Source: Sphingobacterium sp. HMA12 (GTDB lineage: Bacteria; Bacteroidota; Bacteroidia; Sphingobacteriales; Sphingobacteriaceae). From it: a stretch of 64,000 bases of DNA. Shown here one piece after another: positions 35,859-44,928 of the stretch. The first letter of the stretch is position 1. Every line of letters begins with the position of its first letter. The notes under the pieces are model-generated. The model did not search any database, was not told the origin of the DNA, and saw only the letters and a program-made list of their open reading frames with translations. Location of the stretch: the NCBI RefSeq assembly GCF_002933815.1, contig NZ_BEYR01000001.1:1716691-1780690 (forward strand). The letters are read 5' to 3'. The translations under genes and the position numbers were made by a program.

Positions 35859-37917
35859 TGTCAGTCACATCAATTGGTTTATCCAGTTCGGCTTGTTCAT
35901 CCGGCACAATTCCATCTAGCAATTGGTTGATAACAAACTGTAGCGCATTGTTTGCCTTTGTCGGTAACTCAAGTCGCAAATCTGTTTCCAATCTATCACC
36001 AACAATTCCTTTGGAACTCAACGTAAAATTACCATAATTATTCAATTCATCTAACGTAGCGCGCCAACTATTACCCAATACGAGATTCAAATCTTTTGTC
36101 AGCCCCGGTATCTCCTTTGTTTGGAAAGCCGCAGAAAATTTACTTCCTTTCATAAGCTTAACAAACGATGTATTGAGTTTGGTGGGAAAGTTATCTTTGT
36201 GCAAAATTTTATTTAGTTGCAGGCTATCGTTGCTGATCATTACCAGGTCTTCGTTGAACATAAGATACAATGGAAAATCTTTGCCATTGCCTTGTTTGAT
36301 TTTATAAATACCTCCCGCAAAGCTTGCATCGGCCTTTGATACAGCGACATCCAATGTTTTTTTGAAGATTCTTTGATCTTTGGATGTAAACATCCAGATA
36401 AAAGAAGGTACCTTCTCTTCCTTGCTCTTATGAACCTCCTTTAAATCGTAATTATCGTCGTAATCGTAGTCAACATAGTCGATCTTTAAATTAGTGATTC
36501 CATTGACAACGACCAAATTATCGCCGGGCATAATTTTGGAGATAGCCTTTTCATCCAGTGCAATTTCAAGTCCGAGGGCCATAAGCTCAAGAACCTCATT
36601 TTCTTTTCCAAAATATTTTTTTAGGTTTTTTGTAAAAAATACTGGTATTTCATTGAGGTATGCTTCGGTATTCACATTGACATTAAAATACCCGAATGTT
36701 TCGGTTGTTAAATACTTTGCGAATTTCGGATTGGGCTTTCTGGCGTACAATTTTTTGGTTAGGCTTATTAGGTCTTTCCCCAAGGTTACACTGGTTTTCA
36801 GTGTAATTTTATTTCGTTGTTGCGCCAGATCAAAGAACATGTCCTTATATCCACTTTCCAAAGAGAAATTACTTGTATTATAATAGGCGTCCACAATCGA
36901 GCGTACAGAATGAAGTCCCTTATAAAAGCCGTCAATTTGGGGTAGCCACACACGCGCCAGATCTACATTCTTTAATAATCGAGCCTGCTCCTGTGCACTT
37001 ATATTTGGATATTTTCCGCTCAATAATTGTTCTTGTTCATGCAGCAGCCATTTTTCCAACAATCTATTTTTAATGGAATCATTTCGTCTATTCACTTCCT
37101 CAAAAGCGGTATCAAGTGAATCATAGTTGATCTGATTGTCATACACACTTGTTTCGGCGTTCTGCACACTCTCATAGACCTCCAATGGCTCTTCTTCCTC
37201 TTGCTGTACCTCAGCTTGCGATGTATCAAAGTCATATGCTTCCCACTCCATAGCGGTGGAATCCATTAATACAGAATCAGCACAATTAGCGGCAGCCTCG
37301 GCCTTATCTGCTGCCGCAGTAGCCGCCGATACCGCCGCGGCGGCATAGCCTATATTTTCAATACCATATAAACCTGCAATAGAATCGTTGGCAAAATAAG
37401 TTGGCCCAACCTCTCCCTTCAGCACCCTAAGCTCCTTAGCATTCCAAGCAAGTAATTGTCCATCCGCTGTTTTAAAACGACTATAACCGCTTATGGCGGG
37501 AAGCGAAGTTCCTTCCATCTTCAGCAATCTTTCAAAACGATCCATATCAGCGATCGGGAGAATCAGCTCGCCATATAGCAAACTATCCCTATCATTTCTG
37601 TAATATACAGCTACCCCTTTTACATCGACACCAGTCTGCTGAAAATCTTTTTGCAGATCAATGTCTTTCTTTTCAAAATGTTTGAAAAAACCGATACGAT
37701 CCAACAATTTATTCAATGTTGAAGCCTCAGCATTTTCGACGACCTTGGCGAGATTAATAGCCACGACCGTATTCGATCCAGCGGGTATTTTGCTTACAAA
37801 AGCCTGCGCACGAACGGTACCGAAACCAGCTCCTAAGCACAATACTACACCAAAACCATAACGAAGCAATTTTCTTCCCCGACAGCGGAATAAACAATTT
37901 GATATAACCATATACAT
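35851..37917 (-). CDS. DUF4836-like secreted protein, first gene of pair
   Basis: A 688-residue protein with a signal peptide ending VRAQA. The mature N-terminus FVSKIPAGSNTVVAINLAKVVE is typical of the DUF4836 family of large Bacteroidota envelope proteins. A low-complexity acidic stretch rich in Ala, Glu and Asp spans about residues 190-260. The function is unknown. The start codon lies in one arm of a 13-bp inverted repeat (37915-37927 with 37950-37962), which also covers a possible -7 box. The gene is 92 bp downstream of a two-component system on the same strand. Confidence 0.72.
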   Translation of the reverse strand: MYMVISNCLFRCRGRKLLRYGFGVVLCLGAGFGTVRAQAFVSKIPAGSNTVVAINLAKVVENAEASTLNKLLDRIGFFKHFEKKDIDLQKDFQQTGVDVKGVAVYYRNDRDSLLYGELILPIADMDRFERLLKMEGTSLPAISGYSRFKTADGQLLAWNAKELRVLKGEVGPTYFANDSIAGLYGIENIGYAAAAVSAATAAADKAEAAANCADSVLMDSTAMEWEAYDFDTSQAEVQQEEEEPLEVYESVQNAETSVYDNQINYDSLDTAFEEVNRRNDSIKNRLLEKWLLHEQEQLLSGKYPNISAQEQARLLKNVDLARVWLPQIDGFYKGLHSVRSIVDAYYNTSNFSLESGYKDMFFDLAQQRNKITLKTSVTLGKDLISLTKKLYARKPNPKFAKYLTTETFGYFNVNVNTEAYLNEIPVFFTKNLKKYFGKENEVLELMALGLEIALDEKAISKIMPGDNLVVVNGITNLKIDYVDYDYDDNYDLKEVHKSKEEKVPSFIWMFTSKDQRIFKKTLDVAVSKADASFAGGIYKIKQGNGKDFPLYLMFNEDLVMISNDSLQLNKILHKDNFPTKLNTSFVKLMKGSKFSAAFQTKEIPGLTKDLNLVLGNSWRATLDELNNYGNFTLSSKGIVGDRLETDLRLELPTKANNALQFVINQLLDGIVPDEQAELDKPIDVTDND

Positions 37918-37962
37918 TTGATACTTTCTACTACTTATCTATTGCATCAAAAGTATCAAATG
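37915..37962 (-). promoter_or_regulatory. Inverted repeat at the start of the DUF4836-like operon
   Basis: Perfect 13-bp arms CATTTGATACTTT (37915-37927) and the complement (37950-37962), 22-nt loop. The left arm includes the start codon. The right arm includes a minus-strand -7-like box TACTTTTG (37948-37955). It could be an operator or an mRNA hairpin hiding the start codon. Confidence 0.55.
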
Positions 37963-38009
37963 CAAGAGGCTATTCTCATCCCTGAATTCAGGTAATTCGT
38001 GTATTTCCT

Positions 38010-38642
38010 TTAAGCTTCGCGTATCAAACCATATTCTATGGCGGATTTCACGGCCGCAGTCACGCTTTTTGTCTGAAATTTTTCCATTAAATTTTTACGG
38101 TGGCTTTCAACGGTATGTGAACTGATAAATAAGGATTCAGCAATCTGATTGGTTGTCATTCCTTTGGCCACAAAGGTCAGTATCTCCTTTTCGCGACGGG
38201 TAAGTTTGGGAACTTGCTTCAGTCCTGCCTCTGTCTTCTTATTGAGTATGACTTGGGTTTTCGCACAGATGTAACGTTTACCAACGAGAACATCGGATAT
38301 GGCGGCAATGATCTCAGTGCCGGTGGCATTTTTTTGAAGATAAGCGTCCGCTCCCTCATTTAATATACTATTGATCACAGCCAGTTCGTTATGAACACTA
38401 AAAGCTATAATTTTTAATTCTTTATAGCTCTCTTTCAATCCCTTTACCAGATCAATTCCATTTGCATCGGGAAGATTGATATCCAGTAACAATACAAGTG
38501 GCGCATCTGATGCAATGTTTTTAAATAAGTCCACAGCACTTGCATACATACCCACCACCTCAAAATCTTCATGGGTATTAATAATATTTTTTAGTCCCTC
38601 CAACAAAAGAGGGTGATCATCTGTAATCGCTATCTTTATCAT
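38010..38642 (-). CDS. NarL/LuxR-type response regulator
   Basis: A 210-residue regulator. The receiver domain (1-120) has Asp8-Asp9, phosphoacceptor Asp54 (LLLDINLPDANG) and a Lys near 104 (LQKNA). The LuxR-type DNA-binding domain (about 145-205) has LTRREKEILTFVAKGMTTNQIAE and SSHTVESHRKNLMEKF. It is encoded 12 bp after its cognate sensor kinase. The targets are not known; the DUF4836-like operon directly downstream is an obvious candidate. Confidence 0.96.
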   Translation of the reverse strand: MIKIAITDDHPLLLEGLKNIINTHEDFEVVGMYASAVDLFKNIASDAPLVLLLDINLPDANGIDLVKGLKESYKELKIIAFSVHNELAVINSILNEGADAYLQKNATGTEIIAAISDVLVGKRYICAKTQVILNKKTEAGLKQVPKLTRREKEILTFVAKGMTTNQIAESLFISSHTVESHRKNLMEKFQTKSVTAAVKSAIEYGLIREA

Positions 38643-38654
38643 TTTACACTATAA

Positions 38655-40901
38655 TTAAACAAGCGGCATTTCAATTTCTATGGTAGTGCCCTCACCTAGC
38701 GCAGACATAACCTTCATATCACCATGTAGAAAAGAAAGCCTTGACTGTATGTTGTGCATTCCTGCGGAATGTTGTAAATCTACCTTTTCGGTATCAAATC
38801 CCTTACCATCATCTTCAATCGTTATATGTAAACGCTCATTATGTACAGAAAGTTGTATGAAGATATTGCTTGCTTCGGCATGTTTCAACGCATTGTTCAC
38901 AAGTTCCTGAATAATTCTGTACAGGGAGATCTGATGTTCTACACTTAAATGTGATTCAAATTGAAGAAATTCGCACTCTACCTGGCAAGTCGGTTGACTC
39001 ATACGCGCCGCATAATCCCTTAGGGCTTCCTGTAAACCGTATTTTACAATCAGATCCGGCATCAGGTTATGTGCGAGTTTACGTAACTCATCGACGGCAT
39101 CATCCAATAGTTCTATACTCCGCGTAATACCTTCCTTAACTGCGGGCTGATCAGATCCCTTATCGTTGAGCGAGGACAACCCCAGTTTTGTGCTCGACAA
39201 TAATCCCCCCAGACCATCATGTAAATCGCGGGCTAAACGTGTCCGCTCTTTCTCTTCTCCAGCCAACATGGCGGTTAGATTTTTAATCGCATGCTGCTGG
39301 TTATTTTTCTCGATCTCAAGGCCATGTAAATGCTCCTTTTGCTTCAACGTATTGGATCGCTGCCAATAGGCATAAAAAAGCAAGACAACAGCAATCAAAC
39401 AACTAATAAACAACCAGATATATATCGAGTTCATCCGTGATTTAAAAGCAACTTCCTGTTTGGAAACATCAAGCTCCTGCAATCGCTGTTCGTTTTCCAG
39501 GCGGCTTAATTGCAGGTCTTTTTCCTTTTTGTCTCGTTCCAGCTGAAGCACCTTCAACTGTTGCGTCCGATTTAGTTCGTTTAACTTTAAGTTCTCAACC
39601 AATTGATTTTGCCGGTCATTAAGGGCTTTCATCAACTTGATCTGTTGTTCTTTTTTCTCCCCCTCCAATCGCAGCCGCATTAATTTTTGGTTGTGCAGTT
39701 CGCGTTCATATTTGATTTCAAGTTGTTTGGTTTTATCCAGCTTATCTGAATTGAAAGCTTCCTCGAAAACATTGATATAACTCTTTTGATACTGAAATGC
39801 GTCCTCATACCTACCTTCTTCGACGCTCACTTCAGCAAGTCTACTGTAAAGACTGAGCCCTACCTGATAATCGTAATGTGGTTCCCGCTGTAAGTTATAA
39901 AGCGCCTGCTGTAAATACTTTTTTCCGAGCTCCCGATGTCCATTTTTGAACGCCTCATCCGCCAATATGCCATAAGCAGGTACTGTAAGGGCATATTGGC
40001 CGGTCTCCTGCGCAATTTCTAAAGCTTGTTGAGCAAATGAAGTGGCCTTTTTAGCCGAATTTTCGGGATAGAACTCATGATATAGATTTGCTAAATTAAC
40101 GGAAACATAAGCCATATCCGTTGGGTTAACAAGATTCTTCTGATTATTTTTTGCTATTCTGTAAGCTTCGAGGTAATGTTCTTCGGCTTTTTTCAATATG
40201 TTTGGGTCTGTTTGATTTGACCGATACTCTTCCTCAAACAGATAGCCGGCCTGCATATAGGCATCGAATAAAGTACTTACATTGCGGCCGGATTTGGCTG
40301 TTTCCAGCAAAAGGTTCGTGTATTTCTCCTGAAAATCGTAATTCCGTTGATTGGCATAAATAGCTGTTAATTCCTTATAAATAGCCAATTTTCGCGCAAT
40401 GTTGGCATCGGTTTGAGGAGCCTTTTCCAAAAAGGAAATTGCTTTGTGAAATTGTGAAACTGCCTGATCTTCTTTGCTCTGTCTTGTCATAATCCAGCCA
40501 TCACAATAATAAACGTACCCCTTGGTACTGTTGTCGTTGATAATGGGCAGAACGGACTTTGCATGCTCCAGATAAAAGCGTGATTTCTCAAAGAGATGAT
40601 CATTGTAGCTATTCATTGCTGCAATGCAATTTAAATAAGCGTAGTATTGTTTATCCGGATAATTTTTGGCCAGTTGAATATTATCGTTGAGCAGTTGGCT
40701 CGCCAATGCTTTCTCATTATTAAAATACAGCGCCTGCGCATATTTTCCGGTCAGCAGAAAACGTTCTTTACTTCCCAAGGGAAGATTATAATATGATTTC
40801 TGTAACTCCTGCAAATGTTCCTGTGCATGTAGCTGACAGCAAGAGAATAGAAAAACTAAGCATATAACAAAGGTTTTAAAAAAAACACGAATATACCCCA
40901 T
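38655..40901 (-). CDS. TPR sensor histidine kinase (NarL class)
   Basis: A 748-residue kinase with signal sequence (ending QLHA), a periplasmic domain of several TPR repeats (about 30-400), a coiled coil, one transmembrane helix (IYIWLFISCLIAVVLLFYAY near 490-510), and a HisKA_3 domain with His561 (RDLHDGLGG). The HATPase domain carries ELVNNALKHAEASN and DDGKGFD. Ligands of such TPR sensors are unknown. It is the first gene of the pair with the response regulator and has a near-consensus promoter. The broken kinase at 30632-31445 is a shortened relative. Confidence 0.95.
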   Translation of the reverse strand: MGYIRVFFKTFVICLVFLFSCCQLHAQEHLQELQKSYYNLPLGSKERFLLTGKYAQALYFNNEKALASQLLNDNIQLAKNYPDKQYYAYLNCIAAMNSYNDHLFEKSRFYLEHAKSVLPIINDNSTKGYVYYCDGWIMTRQSKEDQAVSQFHKAISFLEKAPQTDANIARKLAIYKELTAIYANQRNYDFQEKYTNLLLETAKSGRNVSTLFDAYMQAGYLFEEEYRSNQTDPNILKKAEEHYLEAYRIAKNNQKNLVNPTDMAYVSVNLANLYHEFYPENSAKKATSFAQQALEIAQETGQYALTVPAYGILADEAFKNGHRELGKKYLQQALYNLQREPHYDYQVGLSLYSRLAEVSVEEGRYEDAFQYQKSYINVFEEAFNSDKLDKTKQLEIKYERELHNQKLMRLRLEGEKKEQQIKLMKALNDRQNQLVENLKLNELNRTQQLKVLQLERDKKEKDLQLSRLENEQRLQELDVSKQEVAFKSRMNSIYIWLFISCLIAVVLLFYAYWQRSNTLKQKEHLHGLEIEKNNQQHAIKNLTAMLAGEEKERTRLARDLHDGLGGLLSSTKLGLSSLNDKGSDQPAVKEGITRSIELLDDAVDELRKLAHNLMPDLIVKYGLQEALRDYAARMSQPTCQVECEFLQFESHLSVEHQISLYRIIQELVNNALKHAEASNIFIQLSVHNERLHITIEDDGKGFDTEKVDLQHSAGMHNIQSRLSFLHGDMKVMSALGEGTTIEIEMPLV

Positions 40902-40932
40902 AAAGTCTATTAATTCCCATTAGTGGATTGGT

Positions 40933-40964
40933 CAAACTTAGATAAATTTACCATTATAAACAAT
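40933..40964 (-). promoter_or_regulatory. Promoter of the two-component system
   Basis: Minus-strand -7 box TAAGTTTG (40933-40940), 20-bp spacer, -33 box ATTG (40961-40964, one mismatch to TTTG), about 30 bp before the kinase start. Confidence 0.6.
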
Positions 40965-41122
40965 TATAATCGCCGTCAAAATCTGTCAGATCCACATAGA
41001 TCCGCCGTATCGGCATCATTTCAATCGCCAAAATTTTGCAAATACAATGCCGTTGGAAGCAAGTAAAAAGCAAAAAGTGTAGCTTTGTATAAAATTGCTA
41101 GGTCACAAAAAAATTCTTGAAG

Positions 41123-41452
41123 ATGAAATATATATACTTATTCCTCGCTATCGCAGCTGAAATTTTTGCTACTACTTTTTTGAAAAAATCCGAGGGGTTT
41201 AGTTTATGGAAACCAACTCTCATCTGCATCATTGGTTATATTATCGCTTTTTATTTCCTGAGTATAACACTGAAATATTTGCCGGTAGGTATCTCTTATG
41301 CCATTTGGTCGGGCATTGGTATTGTTGCCATTACATTGATCGGTATGATTTTATTCAAACAGATCCCCGATACAGCTGCAGTGATCGGAATGATATTGAT
41401 TGTCGCTGGGGTTATTATTATTAATGTATTCTCAAAAATGGGCGCACATTAG
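41123..41452 (+). CDS. Small multidrug resistance (SMR) efflux protein
   Basis: A 109-residue protein with four transmembrane helices. Glu13-equivalent AAEIFATTFLKKSEGF, the central LKYLPVGISYAIWSGIG and the C-terminal helix are typical of EmrE/SugE-type transporters, which export cationic drugs or guanidinium by proton antiport. The start ATG 41123 gives the usual MKYIYL N-terminus. A -7 box TAGCTTTG (41080-41087) precedes it. The gene lies alone, with the next gene 53 bp away. Confidence 0.92.
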   Translation: MKYIYLFLAIAAEIFATTFLKKSEGFSLWKPTLICIIGYIIAFYFLSITLKYLPVGISYAIWSGIGIVAITLIGMILFKQIPDTAAVIGMILIVAGVIIINVFSKMGAH

Positions 41453-41505
41453 CTGATCTCAAAACTAAATGTGTATTTTTGCAGCTTACATAAACTATAG
41501 GATAC

Positions 41506-42801
41506 GTGTCGTTAGAGAAACTAAAACTAAGCAAAAGATTGACTGCAACAATGACCGAGCTCGGTTATTTGGCTCCAAAGGAAATTCAGAGTAGGTGTAT
41601 TTCCAGAATTCTTGGCGGACAAGATGTGATTGCGATTGCTCCTGAAGGAGCTGGCAAGACTACAACTTATGTATTATCAACCTTGATGAAATTAAAATTC
41701 ACAAATGATGAAGCACCTAAGTTTTTAATCCTTGCTCCCAATGAAGAGCGCATCGACGAGATCGTTGAAAAATTCTATCAACTCAGTAAAAATAGAGATC
41801 TTCGCATTATCGGCTTACGAGCTGGTGGAAGTATGGAAGAGGAAATAGAAGAATTAGTTGCCGGAAAGGATATTGTCGTAGCTACACCTAACCGAGCCCG
41901 GGCAATCTATCTCAAATTAGCGCTCAATCTGAACCGTATCCAAACATTAATTATTGATGATGCAGAAGAAATCATCAAACAGGGCATGCAAAATCCTGTA
42001 AGGGAATTGGCCGAAAGCTGTGGTAAAGTACAACACCTGATCTTTAGTACCGTTGCGCATCAGAAACTATATGACATGATAGATACGCATCTAAATGAGG
42101 ATTACGCATTGGTGGAAGTCGATGAACTGGAAAATGAAACCATTGACACCTTGGATCTTTTATTGTATCAGCTACCCAACTTCACCACCAAGATCAATTT
42201 GTTAAATTACCTTTTGCAGGATAAAGAAGTATTTCAAAAGGTGATTGTTTTTGTAAATTCAAAGCTTACGGCGCAAAAATTGGCAAGCAGCTTATTTCAA
42301 CAGAACAAAACGGAGATCGCTATTTTAAATCCATTGTTTTATGATGATTTTGGTTACGAATCAACAACAGATTTTATAGAAGATGAACATTCCCGCGTAT
42401 TAATCATTGCCCGCGAAAATACGAATGCGGTTGATCTCGCCAATATTCCTTTTATTTTTCAATTTGAATTACCAAATGAAAAGGAGGACTTTTTAAATCA
42501 TTTAGTCAAGAATGAGCAAAATGAGGATAGCGTAGTATTGACATTTTCGACCGATCTGGAACTTCCTATGGTCAGAAAAATCGAACAGGCTGTTGGCAAG
42601 AGAATGGACATATTGGATCTGCCAGAGGATCTTCAGATCTACAATCCCGCAAATGATAAAAAGAAAAAAGCAACCAAGGACGAACAGGAAGACAGTTCCC
42701 GCGGTGGAGCATTTCATCAAAAGAAAGAAAGCAATGCTAAAACTTTCAATTATGGCGGCGGTGAAAAAGCAAAGATGACGATGAAATTAAAAAAGAAATA
42801 A
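41506..42801 (+). CDS. Degenerate DEAD-box helicase-like protein
   Basis: A 431-residue protein with the two-domain fold of DEAD-box RNA helicases but altered motifs. Motif I is intact (A-P-E-G-A-G-Lys51-Thr52). The DEAD motif II is DDAE (151-154), motif III is STV instead of SAT, and motif V is weak. Motif VI (HRIGRxGR) is missing: FLNHLVKNEQNED stands in its place. ATP hydrolysis is therefore doubtful, and the protein may be a structural or RNA-binding relative. A basic C-terminal tail rich in Lys follows. GTG start. A -7 box TATTTTTG (41474-41481) precedes it. Confidence 0.85.
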   Translation: MSLEKLKLSKRLTATMTELGYLAPKEIQSRCISRILGGQDVIAIAPEGAGKTTTYVLSTLMKLKFTNDEAPKFLILAPNEERIDEIVEKFYQLSKNRDLRIIGLRAGGSMEEEIEELVAGKDIVVATPNRARAIYLKLALNLNRIQTLIIDDAEEIIKQGMQNPVRELAESCGKVQHLIFSTVAHQKLYDMIDTHLNEDYALVEVDELENETIDTLDLLLYQLPNFTTKINLLNYLLQDKEVFQKVIVFVNSKLTAQKLASSLFQQNKTEIAILNPLFYDDFGYESTTDFIEDEHSRVLIIARENTNAVDLANIPFIFQFELPNEKEDFLNHLVKNEQNEDSVVLTFSTDLELPMVRKIEQAVGKRMDILDLPEDLQIYNPANDKKKKATKDEQEDSSRGGAFHQKKESNAKTFNYGGGEKAKMTMKLKKK

Positions 42802-42830
42802 AAAAGGGAAGTTAAGCACTTCCCTTTTTT
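42801..42830. terminator. Bidirectional terminator
   Basis: A 12-bp stem with A/T-rich base (42801-42812 with 42818-42829) and TAAGC loop, right after the helicase stop codon; T runs on both strands also serve the SGNH hydrolase. Confidence 0.88.
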
Positions 42831-42921
42831 ATTATTGATTCGTATCTTTTTCATTCAGGTAACCATGCGCTCGCTATGCCTAATTTGTTGGCCGGAATGT
42901 GCTTACGAGAGCATGAAAGTT

Positions 42922-44016
42922 TTATTTTAGCACATTCTTCAGTAGTTTAATATAAGCATTGGCGATACGTTCCATTCCCTGATCATTGGGGTGGGCATAA
43001 TCTACTGTAGAATTTAAGTCCAGCCCCAATTCCCCACTAGATAACATAAAAAGCTGGCGAACACCCTGAGATTGTAACTTTTCAAATGTTGCCTTTAGGA
43101 CACGGCTGCTTTGTTGATATTCTTTATTTTTATCTTCATTAAAAACCGTAGGCATATTTCCTGAACTATGCTGTGTTAAGATGATCGGCGTTGTCGGATG
43201 GTCTTTTCTCAGCCATGTAACTGCGTTGACCAATAAGGAATCCAGCTGTTTTTCCGTCAGTGATTTTGTAATCGCCAGATTGGGAATACAGTCCAAAACA
43301 TAACATGCTGCGTCCACATGATTCATGACATTTAGGATAGGTTGTTCAAGACGGCCGTTCCCCGAAAAGCATAAATTCAAAACTTCGTTATCGAAAATAC
43401 GACCTACCTGACTTGTCCAGGCAAGTCCCGGACGGCTGGTACATGCCCCCTGGCCGATAGAGGTTCCATAGACCACAATGGGTTTTAACGTAGCGGTATG
43501 TGTGTATGTTAATTTCGCATGACTTGGAACACCTATCTTTAGCCATTTAACTGTATTATATAAAGGAAGGTATAAACGATAATTAAAGTTATCATTCTTA
43601 CCAATATTTTTCCATGTGTAAGAAATGGTATCTGAAAAATCATAATTACCATAGGCCCATTTCCAGTCTTTATTGGTTTTATCGTAGGCGTAGAGATCCA
43701 GGCCGCTCACACCTGTAGTAGGCATGTGGGGCATATTCAATCCACCAGCGACTTGATATTGCACAGTTATTTCTGACGCCGATGTTTGAAAATCTATATA
43801 GACCCCAGCAGCATTTTGCCCCAGCTCCCATACAGGTTTACGGACTTGTTTCTCCAGTTCATCTGGAAGTCGGTTAAAAGCGGTCAGCTTTTGGTTGTCA
43901 AGCCGGCCTTCGACGTGTTTATCTTCAAGCGGTGAAAACCAGGTGTAATTTTGCTGTGCTTTGACAAACGAAAGCGAGAACAGCATGAATGCCATGAAAG
44001 AAACTTTTGAAAACAT
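42922..44016 (-). CDS. Secreted SGNH/GDSL hydrolase
   Basis: A 364-residue secreted esterase (signal peptide ending VKA). The N-terminal beta-rich domain (25-170) and the C-terminal SGNH domain match SGNH-hydrolase-N plus GDSL-like enzymes of Bacteroidota. Block I is VVYGTSIGQG, block III CFSGNG with Asn, and block V DYAHPNDQG with the Asp-x-x-His pair. Substrates are probably acylated or acetylated carbohydrates. It stands alone, with terminators on both sides. Confidence 0.92.
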   Translation of the reverse strand: MFSKVSFMAFMLFSLSFVKAQQNYTWFSPLEDKHVEGRLDNQKLTAFNRLPDELEKQVRKPVWELGQNAAGVYIDFQTSASEITVQYQVAGGLNMPHMPTTGVSGLDLYAYDKTNKDWKWAYGNYDFSDTISYTWKNIGKNDNFNYRLYLPLYNTVKWLKIGVPSHAKLTYTHTATLKPIVVYGTSIGQGACTSRPGLAWTSQVGRIFDNEVLNLCFSGNGRLEQPILNVMNHVDAACYVLDCIPNLAITKSLTEKQLDSLLVNAVTWLRKDHPTTPIILTQHSSGNMPTVFNEDKNKEYQQSSRVLKATFEKLQSQGVRQLFMLSSGELGLDLNSTVDYAHPNDQGMERIANAYIKLLKNVLK

Positions 44017-44047
44017 GCGGTAACTTAGATTTAAGTTTGAATTGATT

Positions 44048-44072
44048 AAAAAAGGAGCCTATTGGCTCCTTT
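44048..44072 (-). terminator. Intrinsic terminator of recQ-kdsA
   Basis: A 9-bp stem (44051-44059 with 44064-44072), TATT loop, T tract on the minus strand, 23 bp past the kdsA stop. Confidence 0.88.
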
Positions 44073-44094
44073 CTATCGCGATTTATTTATTATA

Positions 44095-44910
44095 CTATAA
44101 AATAGCTTGTCTAACACGTACTAATTTTTCCATCAGTCCTTCAAGCAGGTCAAGGTGCAACATGTTTGCGCCATCAGATTTTGCATTTGCAGGATCAGGA
44201 TGGGTTTCGATAAATAGGCCATCAGCACCCACAGCAATCGCTGCTTTGGCAATGGTTTCGATCAATGCTGGCTTTCCGCCAGTTACTCCAGATGTCTGAT
44301 TCGGTTGCTGAAGTGAATGTGTACAGTCCATTACTGTCGGCACATTAAAGGAACGCATTTCAGGAATTCCCCTGTAATCAACAATCAGATCCTGGTAGCC
44401 AAACGTATTGCCACGATCGGTCAAAAAGACTTTCTCATTGCCAGACTCCACAATTTTATCTACAGCAAACTTCATGGATCCAGCACTTAGAAATTGTCCT
44501 TTTTTCACATTAACGACTTTATTGGTTTTTGCCGCAGCGACCAGTAGATCCGTTTGTCTGCATAAAAATGCCGGGATCTGAAGGACATCAACATATGCCG
44601 CTGCCATTTCCGCCTCATGGCTTTCATGAATATCCGTTACGGTCGGAACGCCGAAAGTCTTCCCAACTTTCTCCAAAATTTTCAACGCTTTTTCATCACC
44701 TATACCCATAAAAGAGTCCAAACGCGATCGGTTGGCCTTACGGTACGAGCCTTTGAAAATATAAGGGATGTTAAGTTTATCTGTAATCGTAACAATTTTT
44801 TCAGCAATTCGCAAAGCGATTTCCTCTCCCTCAATCGCACATGGTCCAGCCATTAAAAAGAAATTCTGCGAAGTTCCATTCTTTATTTCAGGAATGTATT
44901 TGTTGATCAT
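44095..44910 (-). CDS. kdsA: 3-deoxy-8-phosphooctulonate synthase
   Basis: A 271-residue enzyme that condenses arabinose-5-phosphate and phosphoenolpyruvate to KDO-8-phosphate, a step to lipid A inner core. Motifs: LMAGPCAIEGEE, FKGSYRKANRSRLDSFMG, TDIHESHEAE, FLCRQTDLLVAA and GGKPALIETIAKAA. The active-site Cys/Asn pattern was not checked further, so metal dependence is open. recQ is 18 bp upstream on the same strand, and the enzyme for arabinose-5-phosphate (kdsD) lies divergently beyond recQ. Confidence 0.97.
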   Translation of the reverse strand: MINKYIPEIKNGTSQNFFLMAGPCAIEGEEIALRIAEKIVTITDKLNIPYIFKGSYRKANRSRLDSFMGIGDEKALKILEKVGKTFGVPTVTDIHESHEAEMAAAYVDVLQIPAFLCRQTDLLVAAAKTNKVVNVKKGQFLSAGSMKFAVDKIVESGNEKVFLTDRGNTFGYQDLIVDYRGIPEMRSFNVPTVMDCTHSLQQPNQTSGVTGGKPALIETIAKAAIAVGADGLFIETHPDPANAKSDGANMLHLDLLEGLMEKLVRVRQAIL

Positions 44911-44928
44911 ATAAATTATATAAAAATT

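Noticed and set aside
41053..41087. Full promoter for the SMR gene
   Set aside because: The -7 box is perfect but the nearest TTG is 24 bp away; only the -7 box is noted.
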